Shown here in pieces: positions 1 to 7,550 of a stretch of DNA of 10,635 nt. The stretch spans positions 1 to 10,635 of the forward strand of contig JALGVQ010000094.1 in the NCBI GenBank assembly GCA_025774615.1, read 5' to 3'. The position numbers and the translations under genes were made by a program. Position 1 is the stretch's first letter. Each line of letters starts with the position of its first letter. Under the pieces are notes generated by a model, which worked only from the letters and a program-made list of their open reading frames with translations, did not search any database and was not told the origin of the DNA. This stretch comes from a bacterium (GTDB taxonomy: Bacteria > Blakebacterota > Blakebacteria > Blakebacterales > Blakebacteraceae).

Positions 1-922
1 TCTGTGAGAGGTCCTCGTTCCAGGAGAGCCCCGTCAGATCGCTGATCACCATGCCCTCAGGGAATCCCGATTCATCAGCTGGGTCATAGGTAAGGGGCTC
101 CAGCCTTCGGCCGGTGATACCGGTGAAGGCAAGCAGGACGTTCTCCGTCTGTTCGAGCGTGTCGATTTCTGTGCCCTTCAGGGCGGCAAGTGCGCTTCCC
201 TCCTCATCCCAGGTCATACGGGTGTAATCGGCATTGCCGTTGTCGAGCGGGAGGCGCGTCCCGGTCTCGAGGTTGATGATGTAGACGCCGTTCCCGGTCT
301 GGTCGGCGGCATCCACCGTATAGGCCAGGATCGTCCCCGGTTTGTTGAACGCGAACTGTCCCACGCTGCCGATCAGTTCCTCGAATCCCTCGTTCAGGTT
401 CCGCAGGATCAGATCGGTGCCGCCGAAACCATCCTGTCCCTGAGGCTTAGTTTTCCTGACCAGGAAATGGCTGGAACCCTTCGGGAAACCGAAGGTGGAA
501 GCATTCTCCCAGGTCCGCTTCTCCCCGTTTGCCAGGTTCATCAACTCCACTTTTTGCGGGAGAGGGTCGTTACCCTCGCGCAGTTTTTCCGCTTCATCGA
601 ATGGGACGGCGAGCCGGTAAGCGATCCATTGTGAGTCGTCGGAGAACATGGGACCCGAGGCCTGCGGAATCGAATACTCCTTCTCCGTCTGCAGGTTCTG
701 CACCATGAGGGTGTCGTTCGCGCGGTGCGGTCGGTAGGCGAAGGTGACCCACTGGCCGTTATCGGAGATCGAGACCGACGTGATCGAACGCCATCGGGCA
801 TACTCCTCTATCGACAAGGGCTTCGTGTCCTGTCCCTGGACGGGAATGACGGCGATTGAGAGGAGCAGGGCGGTGATGAAGCAGCGCTGTACTCTGGTGT
901 TGATCCTCGACTGGCGTCTCAT
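1..922 (-). CDS. Secreted S9-type (prolyl oligopeptidase-like) peptidase, N-terminal part; runs off the left edge
   Basis: This frame is open from an ATG at 922 to the window edge, giving 307 residues without a stop. The start is supported by a GAGG-type ribosome binding site (complement of 929-934) 6 nt upstream. The arginine-rich start followed by a hydrophobic stretch (about residues 14-30, ending VQGQ) looks like a Sec signal peptide. The rest aligns almost continuously with the neighbouring complete S9 peptidase; shared blocks include SIEEYARWRSI, FNKPGT, TRMTWDE and ENVLLAFTG. By eye about half the residues are identical. This part corresponds to the beta-propeller-like N-terminal region of S9 enzymes. 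The catalytic serine hydrolase domain should lie beyond the edge, so activity cannot be judged here. The gene is downstream of its paralogue, separated by 67 bp on the same strand, and is probably co-transcribed with it. The paralogy is certain; the peptidase assignment is by homology to the neighbour. Confidence 0.88.
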   Translation of the reverse strand, partial: MRRQSRINTRVQRCFITALLLSIAVIPVQGQDTKPLSIEEYARWRSITSVSISDNGQWVTFAYRPHRANDTLMVQNLQTEKEYSIPQASGPMFSDDSQWIAYRLAVPFDEAEKLREGNDPLPQKVELMNLANGEKRTWENASTFGFPKGSSHFLVRKTKPQGQDGFGGTDLILRNLNEGFEELIGSVGQFAFNKPGTILAYTVDAADQTGNGVYIINLETGTRLPLDNGNADYTRMTWDEEGSALAALKGTEIDTLEQTENVLLAFTGITGRRLEPLTYDPADESGFPEGMVISDLTGLSWNEDLSQ

Positions 923-989
923 CTGATACCTCGCATGGCTGAAATCACGGGTTGTCTCATGTTTCCGTCAGCAGCAGTTCGATGACCGG

Positions 990-3755
990 TCATTTCTTCT
1001 TCGGCTTGTCGATGAACCTCTGACCGTCGGTCATCCAGTCAGCGGCGGGCTCGTCCTTCAGGTAATGGTTCAGGAACTGCCTCGTCCGGCGCTGGAAGTC
1101 GAGCTGGTTCTCGTATTTACGCAGCCCGTGACCCGCTCCCGGGTAGGAGAGCAGGATCACTGGCTTGTCATTGAATCTCAGTGCGTTGTAGAACTCCACT
1201 CCCTGAAGCCACTCGACAGAGCCATCCGCGGTCCCGTGCAAGATCAGGAGCGGGGTGTTCATGTCCCGGGCGTGGTAGATGGCTGATTGCTCGATGTAGA
1301 GATCGAGGTCGTCGAAGATGTTGGTCCCGAACCGGCCCTGACCATAGATGTCATAGCGGTGCTGGTTGGTACCGGAAGTCTTCCAGAGCTGATTGAAATC
1401 GCTCACCAGGTTGGTGGCGCCAGCGCCGTAGACGATCGCCGCGAACATATCTGAATGGGTCGAGATGTAAGCTGATCCCTGACCGCTGAAGCTGTGACCG
1501 TGGACTGCGATCCGCTCCGGGTCGGCGTAACCCAACTCGATGACTTTCTTTATGGCCGCCTCGATGCACTCCTGCATGTCACTGTGAGTGGTGCGGGTAC
1601 GCAGGTGGATGTCAGGCTGCATCACCAGGTAACCGTTGCTCAGATATCCGCCCAGGTTGGGTGAACCGGCGTATCGCGGGTTCTGGAAACGATGGAGGTT
1701 CTGGGAGTTCTTCTCATAATAATTCACCAGCATCGGCAGGCGCTCACCCTCACGACGGGTCTCGGGGATCCCGAGCCACGCCTGGAGTCTCACTCCGTCG
1801 TTGTTGGTGAAGTCGATGAGGATGCTGTGTCCCCAGGTGTACTCGGCGTGTTGGGGGTTGGCGTCGGTGACCCTGACCCGATCGGAGAAATCATCGCCGC
1901 TCACCCAGTAGTCGGGGAACTGCTCGAAGGTCTGGATCGTGTAGAGGAAGCGGTCGGCTTCTTCTGCCTTCTGGATGCGCCCGAAGTTCCTGTCCTCGAA
2001 CAGGAGTTCGGTAAGCCTGCCCCTGCGCAGTCGATAGAATCCGGCCTTCTTCGTCCACTGGCCGAATGCCGTGAGCAGAATCGGCTGTGAGAGGTCGACG
2101 AATCGTTCCTCCCGGTCGGTCTGCACGTAGCGGAACACGATTTCCTGTTCCGCACCGACACCGTTCGTGAGGCAGGTGGCAGCACTGCCGTCGAGCGGCT
2201 GCAGCCAGAGATCGTAGCGGTGGTTGAGGATGACCGCTTCGCCCCCCTCGACCCAGGAGATCCCGCGATAGGGAGGGGGGGTACCCGGGTGGTCGTACTC
2301 CATGTCGACGAAACTCAAGGGAGCGCTCGCGGTGAGGTTCACTGTCGCGCCCGTGTCGAGGATGTAATCCCAGACATGCCCCTCCTGCCAGTAGAGGAAG
2401 TGTTCGGAATCGGGTGAGAGGCCGAGGGTCCGACCCAGGGCCTCGAACATGAGTGTGCGTTCACCGGTTGCGATATCCACCCGGTAGTAATCGGCCCGTC
2501 GCTCCTCCCAGTCGGAAATGTACGCCATACCGTCCTGGCCGACTCCCCACTTTCCATCCCGCGTGATCGAGATGGTGCGCATCTCGTCGTCGGTGAGGCG
2601 GTTGAACTTCTCTGTGGCCAGGATGAAGACCGACTGGTGGGTGCGGTTCCGGTCGCGAGTGGCCCTTACCATCTGGACAGACTGGATCTGCTCGTCCTGC
2701 CAGTGCCAGATGTCCACATCGGCTACAGGGTCTTCATCTTCAGCATCCTCATCCTCTCCGGCCTCCTCGTCTCCTTCATCTTCATCTTCCGATTCCGGTT
2801 CTTCACTCTCCTTCGCCTTCTGTTCCTTGATGCCGAAGAAGACGCGGGTCGCGTCGGCGTTCCAGGAGATCGTTCCCTTCTCACTGACTACCATCCCTCC
2901 GATGAAGTCATCGGCATCAGCAGGATCGAACTCATGTCGGATTGGTGAGCCATCATCGAACCCGGTGAAGGCGAGCAGGACGTTCTCTTTCTCTTCGAAG
3001 CCTTTCTTCTCATCGCCCTTCAGTACTGCCACCGCGGTTCCATCCTCGTCCCATGTCATCCGGGCATAGGCAAGACGATCGTTATCGAGCACCTGCCGCC
3101 GTCCGCCGTCGAGGAAGATCGCGTACAGGCCATTTCCATCCTTGTCGGCTGTATCGACCGTCCAGGTAAGGACCGTGCCAGGCTTGTTGAAGGCATACGC
3201 CGATACTCCACCGATCAGTTCCTCGTAATCCTCGTTCAGGAATACGAGGACAAGGTCGGTCCCCCCATGTTTCGCCTTCGGGTCATGTTTCGGTTTTCTC
3301 ACTACGAAGTGGGTGGAGGTTTCATTGAACGCGAAGGAGGCGCCGTTCTCCCAGGTGGTCTTCTCACCTGTCTCCAGGTTCAACAGTTCCACCTTCTTCG
3401 GCACCGGTTTCTTCTGTTCCTCCAGCTTCTCGGCTTCCTTCCACGGGACGGTGAGTGAATACGCCAGCCATGCTGAGTCTTCCGAGAAGCGGGCACCAGA
3501 GGCCAGCGGGAGCAGGTACTCTTTCCCTGTGTCGGGATTGCTCACATAGAGCGAGTCGTCGGCCTCCCGCCTGGTGTAGGCGTACGAGATCCACTGGCCA
3601 TCATCTGAGATCGCAACAGAGGAGATCGACCGGTAGCGGCCGTATTCCTCGATCGGGATCGGTCGTTTCTCTCCCTGCTGGGCCAACAGTGTCGAGACCG
3701 ATATAAGCAGGGTGACAGTGATGAAGAATGACGTGAGGAGGTGTGAGCGGCGCAT
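990..3755 (-). CDS. Secreted S9-family (prolyl oligopeptidase-like) serine peptidase, 921 aa
   Basis: Probable periplasmic or extracellular serine peptidase. The ATG at 3755 is preceded by AGGAG (complement of 3762-3766) with 6-nt spacing and starts a clear signal peptide (residues 1-26, ending LLAQQ). Residues about 40-570 contain repeated beta-strand motifs with SxDGxW signatures (SDDGQW, SEDSAW, TRDGKW), consistent with a WD/PD40-like beta-propeller gate. An acidic low-complexity run lies at 316-347. The C-terminal third (about 630-905) is an alpha/beta-hydrolase S9 domain. The likely catalytic triad is Ser755 in GHSFSG, Asp844 in HGTADGSV and His876 in GAGHG. The residue two after the nucleophile is Ser rather than the usual Gly. 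At 921 aa it is longer than classical prolyl oligopeptidase (about 700 aa) but similar to large exported S9 proteins. It is divergent from the GH92 gene and precedes a paralogue. Substrate specificity (dipeptidyl, prolyl, glutamyl) cannot be read from sequence alone. Confidence 0.93.
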   Translation of the reverse strand: MRRSHLLTSFFITVTLLISVSTLLAQQGEKRPIPIEEYGRYRSISSVAISDDGQWISYAYTRREADDSLYVSNPDTGKEYLLPLASGARFSEDSAWLAYSLTVPWKEAEKLEEQKKPVPKKVELLNLETGEKTTWENGASFAFNETSTHFVVRKPKHDPKAKHGGTDLVLVFLNEDYEELIGGVSAYAFNKPGTVLTWTVDTADKDGNGLYAIFLDGGRRQVLDNDRLAYARMTWDEDGTAVAVLKGDEKKGFEEKENVLLAFTGFDDGSPIRHEFDPADADDFIGGMVVSEKGTISWNADATRVFFGIKEQKAKESEEPESEDEDEGDEEAGEDEDAEDEDPVADVDIWHWQDEQIQSVQMVRATRDRNRTHQSVFILATEKFNRLTDDEMRTISITRDGKWGVGQDGMAYISDWEERRADYYRVDIATGERTLMFEALGRTLGLSPDSEHFLYWQEGHVWDYILDTGATVNLTASAPLSFVDMEYDHPGTPPPYRGISWVEGGEAVILNHRYDLWLQPLDGSAATCLTNGVGAEQEIVFRYVQTDREERFVDLSQPILLTAFGQWTKKAGFYRLRRGRLTELLFEDRNFGRIQKAEEADRFLYTIQTFEQFPDYWVSGDDFSDRVRVTDANPQHAEYTWGHSILIDFTNNDGVRLQAWLGIPETRREGERLPMLVNYYEKNSQNLHRFQNPRYAGSPNLGGYLSNGYLVMQPDIHLRTRTTHSDMQECIEAAIKKVIELGYADPERIAVHGHSFSGQGSAYISTHSDMFAAIVYGAGATNLVSDFNQLWKTSGTNQHRYDIYGQGRFGTNIFDDLDLYIEQSAIYHARDMNTPLLILHGTADGSVEWLQGVEFYNALRFNDKPVILLSYPGAGHGLRKYENQLDFQRRTRQFLNHYLKDEPAADWMTDGQRFIDKPKKK
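2715..2810 (-). other. Acidic low-complexity segment within the S9 peptidase
   Basis: Residues 316-347 of the S9 peptidase are nearly all Glu and Asp with a few Ser, Gly, Ala and Pro. They are encoded by imperfect GA-rich triplets (GAG/GAT/GAA/GAC). The segment interrupts the propeller-like region between a strand ending FFGIKEQ and one beginning DIWHWQ. It is probably a flexible surface loop, possibly cation-binding. Whether the paralogue shares it is unknown, because that gene leaves the window just before the equivalent position. Confidence 0.85.
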
Positions 3756-3936
3756 GATTATCTCCTGGATGGTTCCCATGGGATCATTTGACGGGGGAGA
3801 GTGTAGCCCCTGATATCGGGTAATACCAGTTATGGTTCGAACATCTTCGCCGTGAATCCGGTCGGGTGTTGCACCCGACTGTACAGGAACGTACGCTGAT
3901 ATCAGTTTCACATCAGGGAATCGGGGGTAGCAGCGT
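3756..3936. promoter_or_regulatory. Divergent intergenic control region between the S9 peptidase and GH92 genes
   Basis: This 181-bp non-coding gap between two divergently transcribed genes must hold both promoters. It contains a perfect 8-bp inverted repeat with a 3-nt loop (3861-3879), an 8-bp palindrome GTTCGAAC (3835-3842) and a 10-bp palindrome CTGATATCAG (3896-3905). The motif TGATATC also occurs at 3811-3817. A weak sigma70-like pair for the minus strand could be TTCACG (complement of 3851-3856) and CATAAC (complement of 3829-3834), 16 bp apart. Its spacer contains the GTTCGAAC palindrome. Each hexamer matches the consensus at only 4 of 6 positions, so the promoter call is tentative. 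I see no convincing promoter for the GH92 side. The minus-strand reading frame stays open across most of this region but lacks coding character. Confidence 0.6.
3861..3879. repeat. Perfect inverted repeat (8-bp arms, 3-nt loop) in the divergent promoter region
   Basis: The arms GTCGGGTG (3861-3868) and CACCCGAC (3872-3879) are exact reverse complements around TTG. The site could be a dimeric regulator operator or a stable hairpin. It is not followed by a T-run on either strand, so an intrinsic terminator is unlikely. It lies 58 bp before the GH92 start and 106 bp before the S9 start, as expected for an operator shared by both genes. Confidence 0.7.
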
Positions 3937-6906
3937 ATGAGAAGTATCGGAACGGGGGTTGCGGCCTTTCTGCTGATTACGCTGGCTGTATCCTCTGACG
4001 GGTGTGCAGCAGGCAGTGGGGACAGTCTGACATCGATGGTCGATCCCTTCATCGGTACAGGCGGTCATGGGCATACCTACCCTGGTGCCACGCTGCCTTT
4101 CGGGATGGTGCAGGTGAGTCCCGATACCCGTCTCGAGGGGTGGGATGGCTGTTCCGGATACCACTATTCCGATGAACATGTCTACGGATTCAGCCACACC
4201 CACCTGAGCGGGACCGGCATAGCCGATTACTGCGACATCCTCCTCATGCCGACGGTGGATGATATCCGTTACCACAACGGGGCAGACGGTGAACCGGGAT
4301 ACCGCTCACGGTTCACACATGAACGGGAGGAGGCCTCACCTGGATACTACCGGACTTTCCTTGATGATTATGATATCGGTGTGGAACTCACCGCCACGCA
4401 CCGGGCTGCCATCCACCGGTATACCTTCCCGGAAACGGACCAGGCGAATGTGATCATCGACCTTGCCCACCGTGATCAGGTCATCGAATCGTGGATCACC
4501 TTTGTCGGTGTGGATGAGATCGAGGGGTATCGCCGATCACGATCGTGGGCGCAGGACCAGCGGATCTACTTCGTGGCTCGGTTCTCACGCCCGTTCGAGA
4601 ACTCGGGTGTCCTCGTCGACGGTCTGCAGCTTGACGGGGTGAGCCAGGCATACGGGACTGACCTGAAGGCATCGGTCACCTTTTCGACCGATCGGGACGA
4701 GGAGGTCCTCGTGAAGGTCGGGATCTCGGCAGTTGATATCGAGGGAGCCCGGAGGAACCTGGACACCGAGATACCGGAATGGGATTTCGACGGGGTACAG
4801 GCCGGTGCCGACTCCATCTGGGAATCGGAACTGGGGCGGATCGTTGTGGAGGGAGGGACCCGGGAACAGCGGACGGTGTTCTATACCGCCCTCTATCACA
4901 CGATGCTCGCGCCGAATGTCTACCAGGACGTGGACGGCCGCTATCGGGGTCGTGATTTCGAGATACACCGGGCTGACGGGTTCACCAATCACACGGTGTT
5001 CTCACTCTGGGATACCTTCCGGGCGGCACACCCGCTCTTCGCGATCATCCAGCGGGCCCGGACGACTGATTTTATCAAGACATTCCTTGTGCAGTATGAG
5101 CAGGGGGGGCTGCCTCCTGTGTGGGAGCTGTCTGCGAACGAGACCAATACCATGATCGGGTACCACTCCATCCCGGTCATCGCCGATGCCTGGATGAAGG
5201 GGATACAGGATTTCGACATCGTTGGGGCGTTCGAGGCGATGATGGCCGCCGCCTCGACCGACCGTGAGGGGCTCGATCACTACCGGGAGCTGGGGTATAT
5301 CCCCGGTGATGAAGAGGGGGAGTCTGTTTCCCGGACCCTGGAGTACTCGTACGACGACTGGTGCATCGCAGCGATAGCCGATGAGATCGACCGTCCCGAC
5401 GCCTGGCGTGAGTTCACCGAACGGGCCAGGTTCTACCGGAATGTCTTCGATCCCTCCACCGGATTCATGCGGGCCAAACTCGACGGTCACTGGCAGCCAG
5501 ACTTCGATCCCCGGGAGGTGAACTTCCATTACACCGAGGCGAACGCGTGGCAGTTCAGCTTCTTTGCTCCGCACGATGTGGATGGGCTCATCGATCTCAT
5601 GGGGGGACCAGAGAAGTTCATCGAGCGGCTTGACGGACTCTTTACTGCTGATTCCGAGACGATCGGGCGGCAGCAGTCCGACATAACCGGACTGATCGGC
5701 CAGTACGCACATGGCAACGAGCCGAGCCATCATATGGCCTATCTCTACAGCTATGCAGGGGAGCCGTGGAAGACGCAGGAGCGGGTCCGGGAGATTCTCG
5801 ATACGCTCTATTCTTCCGACCCGGACGGGCTGAGCGGAAATGAGGATTGCGGCCAGATGTCAGCCTGGTTCGTCTTGAGCGCTCTCGGTTTCTACCCGGT
5901 CTGTCCAGGACAGCCGGATTACGTGATCGGCACACCTCTCTTCCCTAAGGCCACGATTCATCTGGAGAATGGCAATCAGTTCACCATCAGGGCTGAAGGA
6001 GTCGGCAGGAATTCCTTCTACATTCAGTCCGCTTTGTTGAACGGCATGCCCCACACGCGGACCTGGCTTACCCATGAAGCGATCATGGAAGGTGGTGAAC
6101 TCGTATTCGATATGGGCAGGAGCCCCGGCAGTGAGTGGGGGAGTGATAAGGAGGACAGGCCGCGATCGCCGATGGAGGAAGTTCCCTTCACGGCCGTTCC
6201 GTACCTGGCTTCCGGTGAACGGACGTTCCGCGGGTCGACCGGGATCGCGCTCGGTGTGATCGGCGATGATACGACCATCCATTACACACTGGACGGTACC
6301 CGTCCCGACCGGCGGTCACCGCGATATGCCGGTCCATTCACCGTTTCAGAGACCACAACGATCCGCATGCTCGCCCGCGGAGCAGGGGGAGTGCCAAGCC
6401 GGGTATCGAGGGCGACTGTTTTTCTGCTGCCGGAGGGTGTGAGCATCACCCTGGACTCACGCTACTCCGACCAGTATCCGGCGGGTGGTGAAACGGCGCT
6501 TATCGATCAGATCAGGGGCTCGGAGAATTTCAGGACAGGTACCTGGCAGGGTTATTACGGGGTGGATCTAGATGCCGTGGTCGACCTCGGCAGTGTGAAG
6601 ACACTCACGGAGGTGAGGACAGGGTTCCTGCAGGAGCATCGCTCGTGGATATGGATGCCGGCTGAAGTTGAGTACGCTGTTTCCACCGACGGAGAATCGT
6701 GGCGGATCGCAGGAATCGTGGTGAACGATATCCCCGAGCGTCAGGACGGCGGAGTGGTCAAGGATTTCACCCTCGATCTGGGTGAAGTGGGTGCGAGGTT
6801 CATCCGGGTCAGGGCAAAGAACCGGGGGCCCTGTCCCGACTGGCATCCGGGATCGGGGAGCCGATCATGGATATTCACCGACGAGATCGTCATCAGAGAG
6901 AGGTGA
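3937..6906 (+). CDS. Exported GH92 family exo-alpha-mannosidase with C-terminal chitobiase-like and F5/8 type C domains
   Basis: GH92 enzymes are calcium-dependent, inverting exo-alpha-mannosidases that trim mannose from N-glycans or mannans. The 989-aa protein begins with a signal peptide; Cys23 in SSDGCA could be a poor lipobox. Family blocks are clear: VDPFIGTGGHGHTYPGA (35-51), the N-terminal beta-sandwich, DGFTNHTVFSLWDTFR (347-362), HYTEANAWQFSFFAPHD (531-547, with the likely general acid Glu534), AHGNEPSHH (591-599) and LSGNEDCGQMSAWF (632-645). GH92 proteins are usually about 720-790 aa. The extra length is a chitobiase/hexosaminidase C-terminal-type domain (about 757-832, with YTLDGTRPDRRSPRYAGPF) and an F5/8 type C/CBM32-like domain (about 835-987, ending WIFTDEIVI) that probably binds glycans. 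The ATG is preceded by GGGGGTAG (3923-3930). Linkage specificity (alpha-1,2, 1,3, 1,4 or 1,6) cannot be assigned. Confidence 0.96.
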   Translation: MRSIGTGVAAFLLITLAVSSDGCAAGSGDSLTSMVDPFIGTGGHGHTYPGATLPFGMVQVSPDTRLEGWDGCSGYHYSDEHVYGFSHTHLSGTGIADYCDILLMPTVDDIRYHNGADGEPGYRSRFTHEREEASPGYYRTFLDDYDIGVELTATHRAAIHRYTFPETDQANVIIDLAHRDQVIESWITFVGVDEIEGYRRSRSWAQDQRIYFVARFSRPFENSGVLVDGLQLDGVSQAYGTDLKASVTFSTDRDEEVLVKVGISAVDIEGARRNLDTEIPEWDFDGVQAGADSIWESELGRIVVEGGTREQRTVFYTALYHTMLAPNVYQDVDGRYRGRDFEIHRADGFTNHTVFSLWDTFRAAHPLFAIIQRARTTDFIKTFLVQYEQGGLPPVWELSANETNTMIGYHSIPVIADAWMKGIQDFDIVGAFEAMMAAASTDREGLDHYRELGYIPGDEEGESVSRTLEYSYDDWCIAAIADEIDRPDAWREFTERARFYRNVFDPSTGFMRAKLDGHWQPDFDPREVNFHYTEANAWQFSFFAPHDVDGLIDLMGGPEKFIERLDGLFTADSETIGRQQSDITGLIGQYAHGNEPSHHMAYLYSYAGEPWKTQERVREILDTLYSSDPDGLSGNEDCGQMSAWFVLSALGFYPVCPGQPDYVIGTPLFPKATIHLENGNQFTIRAEGVGRNSFYIQSALLNGMPHTRTWLTHEAIMEGGELVFDMGRSPGSEWGSDKEDRPRSPMEEVPFTAVPYLASGERTFRGSTGIALGVIGDDTTIHYTLDGTRPDRRSPRYAGPFTVSETTTIRMLARGAGGVPSRVSRATVFLLPEGVSITLDSRYSDQYPAGGETALIDQIRGSENFRTGTWQGYYGVDLDAVVDLGSVKTLTEVRTGFLQEHRSWIWMPAEVEYAVSTDGESWRIAGIVVNDIPERQDGGVVKDFTLDLGEVGARFIRVRAKNRGPCPDWHPGSGSRSWIFTDEIVIRER

Positions 6907-6912
6907 GGTGCA

Positions 6913-7482
6913 ATGCCGCATCAGCACGATGATGACCATGTATGTCCCTGGTGGATGGGGTATCTCCTGGCCAGTCCGCTGCGGCGACTGAGACAGAATC
7001 CCCGGAAGATACTCTCAGCCTGGCTGGAACCGGGGATGCTCGTGGTGGAAGTTGGGCCGGGGATGGGGTTCTTCACCCTCGACATGGCGAGGATAACGGG
7101 TCCGACCGGTCGTGTCGTTGCGGTGGATCTCCAGCCGAAGATGCTCAAAGTGCTTGAGAAGAGGGCACGACGAAAGGGGCTCCTCGAACAGATCGAGACC
7201 CGTGAGTGCGGCAGGGATTCGCTCGGTCTGGACGATCTGGGCAATTCAGTCGATTTCGTACTCGCGATGGCGGTCGTCCATGAAGTGCCCGATGCCGGGT
7301 CTCTCTTTTCGGAACTGCACAGCATCCTGAAACCGGGGGGAGTGCTGCTTTTTGCCGAACCACGGATGGTTCAGGATGACGCGGCGTTCGATGCCAGTCT
7401 TGGAATCGCTGTTGAGAGAGGGTTCACGATCGAGAAGGAACTCGCCATCAGTGGCAACCGTTCACGTCTGCTGAGATCGTGA
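6913..7482 (+). CDS. Small class I SAM-dependent methyltransferase
   Basis: This 189-aa predicted cytoplasmic protein has a Rossmann-type methyltransferase fold. SAM-binding motif I is VVEVGPGMGFF (44-54), the acidic end of strand 2 is VVAVD (68-72), motif II is DFVLAMAVVHEVPDA (114-128) and motif III is LKPGGVLLFAEP (139-150). The N-terminus is His/Asp-rich (MPHQHDDDH), followed by CPWWMGYLLASPLRRL, a pattern I associate with a group of uncharacterised methyltransferases related to UbiE/COQ5. The start is 6 bp after the mannosidase stop, with GAGG at 6905-6908 overlapping that stop region, so translation is probably coupled. The substrate is unknown. A role in sugar metabolism is not implied by position alone. 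Confidence 0.9.
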   Translation: MPHQHDDDHVCPWWMGYLLASPLRRLRQNPRKILSAWLEPGMLVVEVGPGMGFFTLDMARITGPTGRVVAVDLQPKMLKVLEKRARRKGLLEQIETRECGRDSLGLDDLGNSVDFVLAMAVVHEVPDAGSLFSELHSILKPGGVLLFAEPRMVQDDAAFDASLGIAVERGFTIEKELAISGNRSRLLRS

Positions 7483-7536
7483 TCAGCCTCATGTCAAACT
7501 GGTTCAGGAATTCGGAAATGGTCCGCAGTCTCAGAC

Positions 7537-7542
7537 AGGAGG
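7537..7542 (+). promoter_or_regulatory. Strong ribosome binding site that sets the lipoprotein start
   Basis: AGGAGG lies 8 nt upstream of the ATG at 7551. It favours that start over the in-frame GTG at 7479 and the ATGs at 7491 and 7518, which lack comparable sites. Confidence 0.8.
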
Positions 7543-7550
7543 TTCGTTCC

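Noticed and set aside
982-993. 12-bp palindrome ATGACCGGTCAT at the 3' end of the S9 peptidase gene
   Set aside because: It has no loop and no T-run and partly overlaps the stop codon. A chance palindrome is a sufficient explanation.
2518-3069. 183-residue Ser-rich open frame antisense to the S9 peptidase
   Set aside because: The serine repeats are the reverse complement of the acidic tract, so this is not an independent gene.
3756-4052. N-terminal extension of the S9 peptidase frame by 99 residues
   Set aside because: It would cross the divergent control region and overlap the GH92 start. The internal ATG at 3755 has a good ribosome binding site and is followed at once by a signal peptide.
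5002-5733. 243-residue open frame antisense to the mannosidase gene
   Set aside because: It is a shadow of a long GC-rich gene with strong family motifs on the other strand, and its own translation shows no recognisable domain.
7479-7550. Upstream GTG start of the lipoprotein overlapping the methyltransferase stop
   Set aside because: It would place 24 extra polar residues before the signal peptide. AGGAGG in front of the ATG at 7551 is far stronger.
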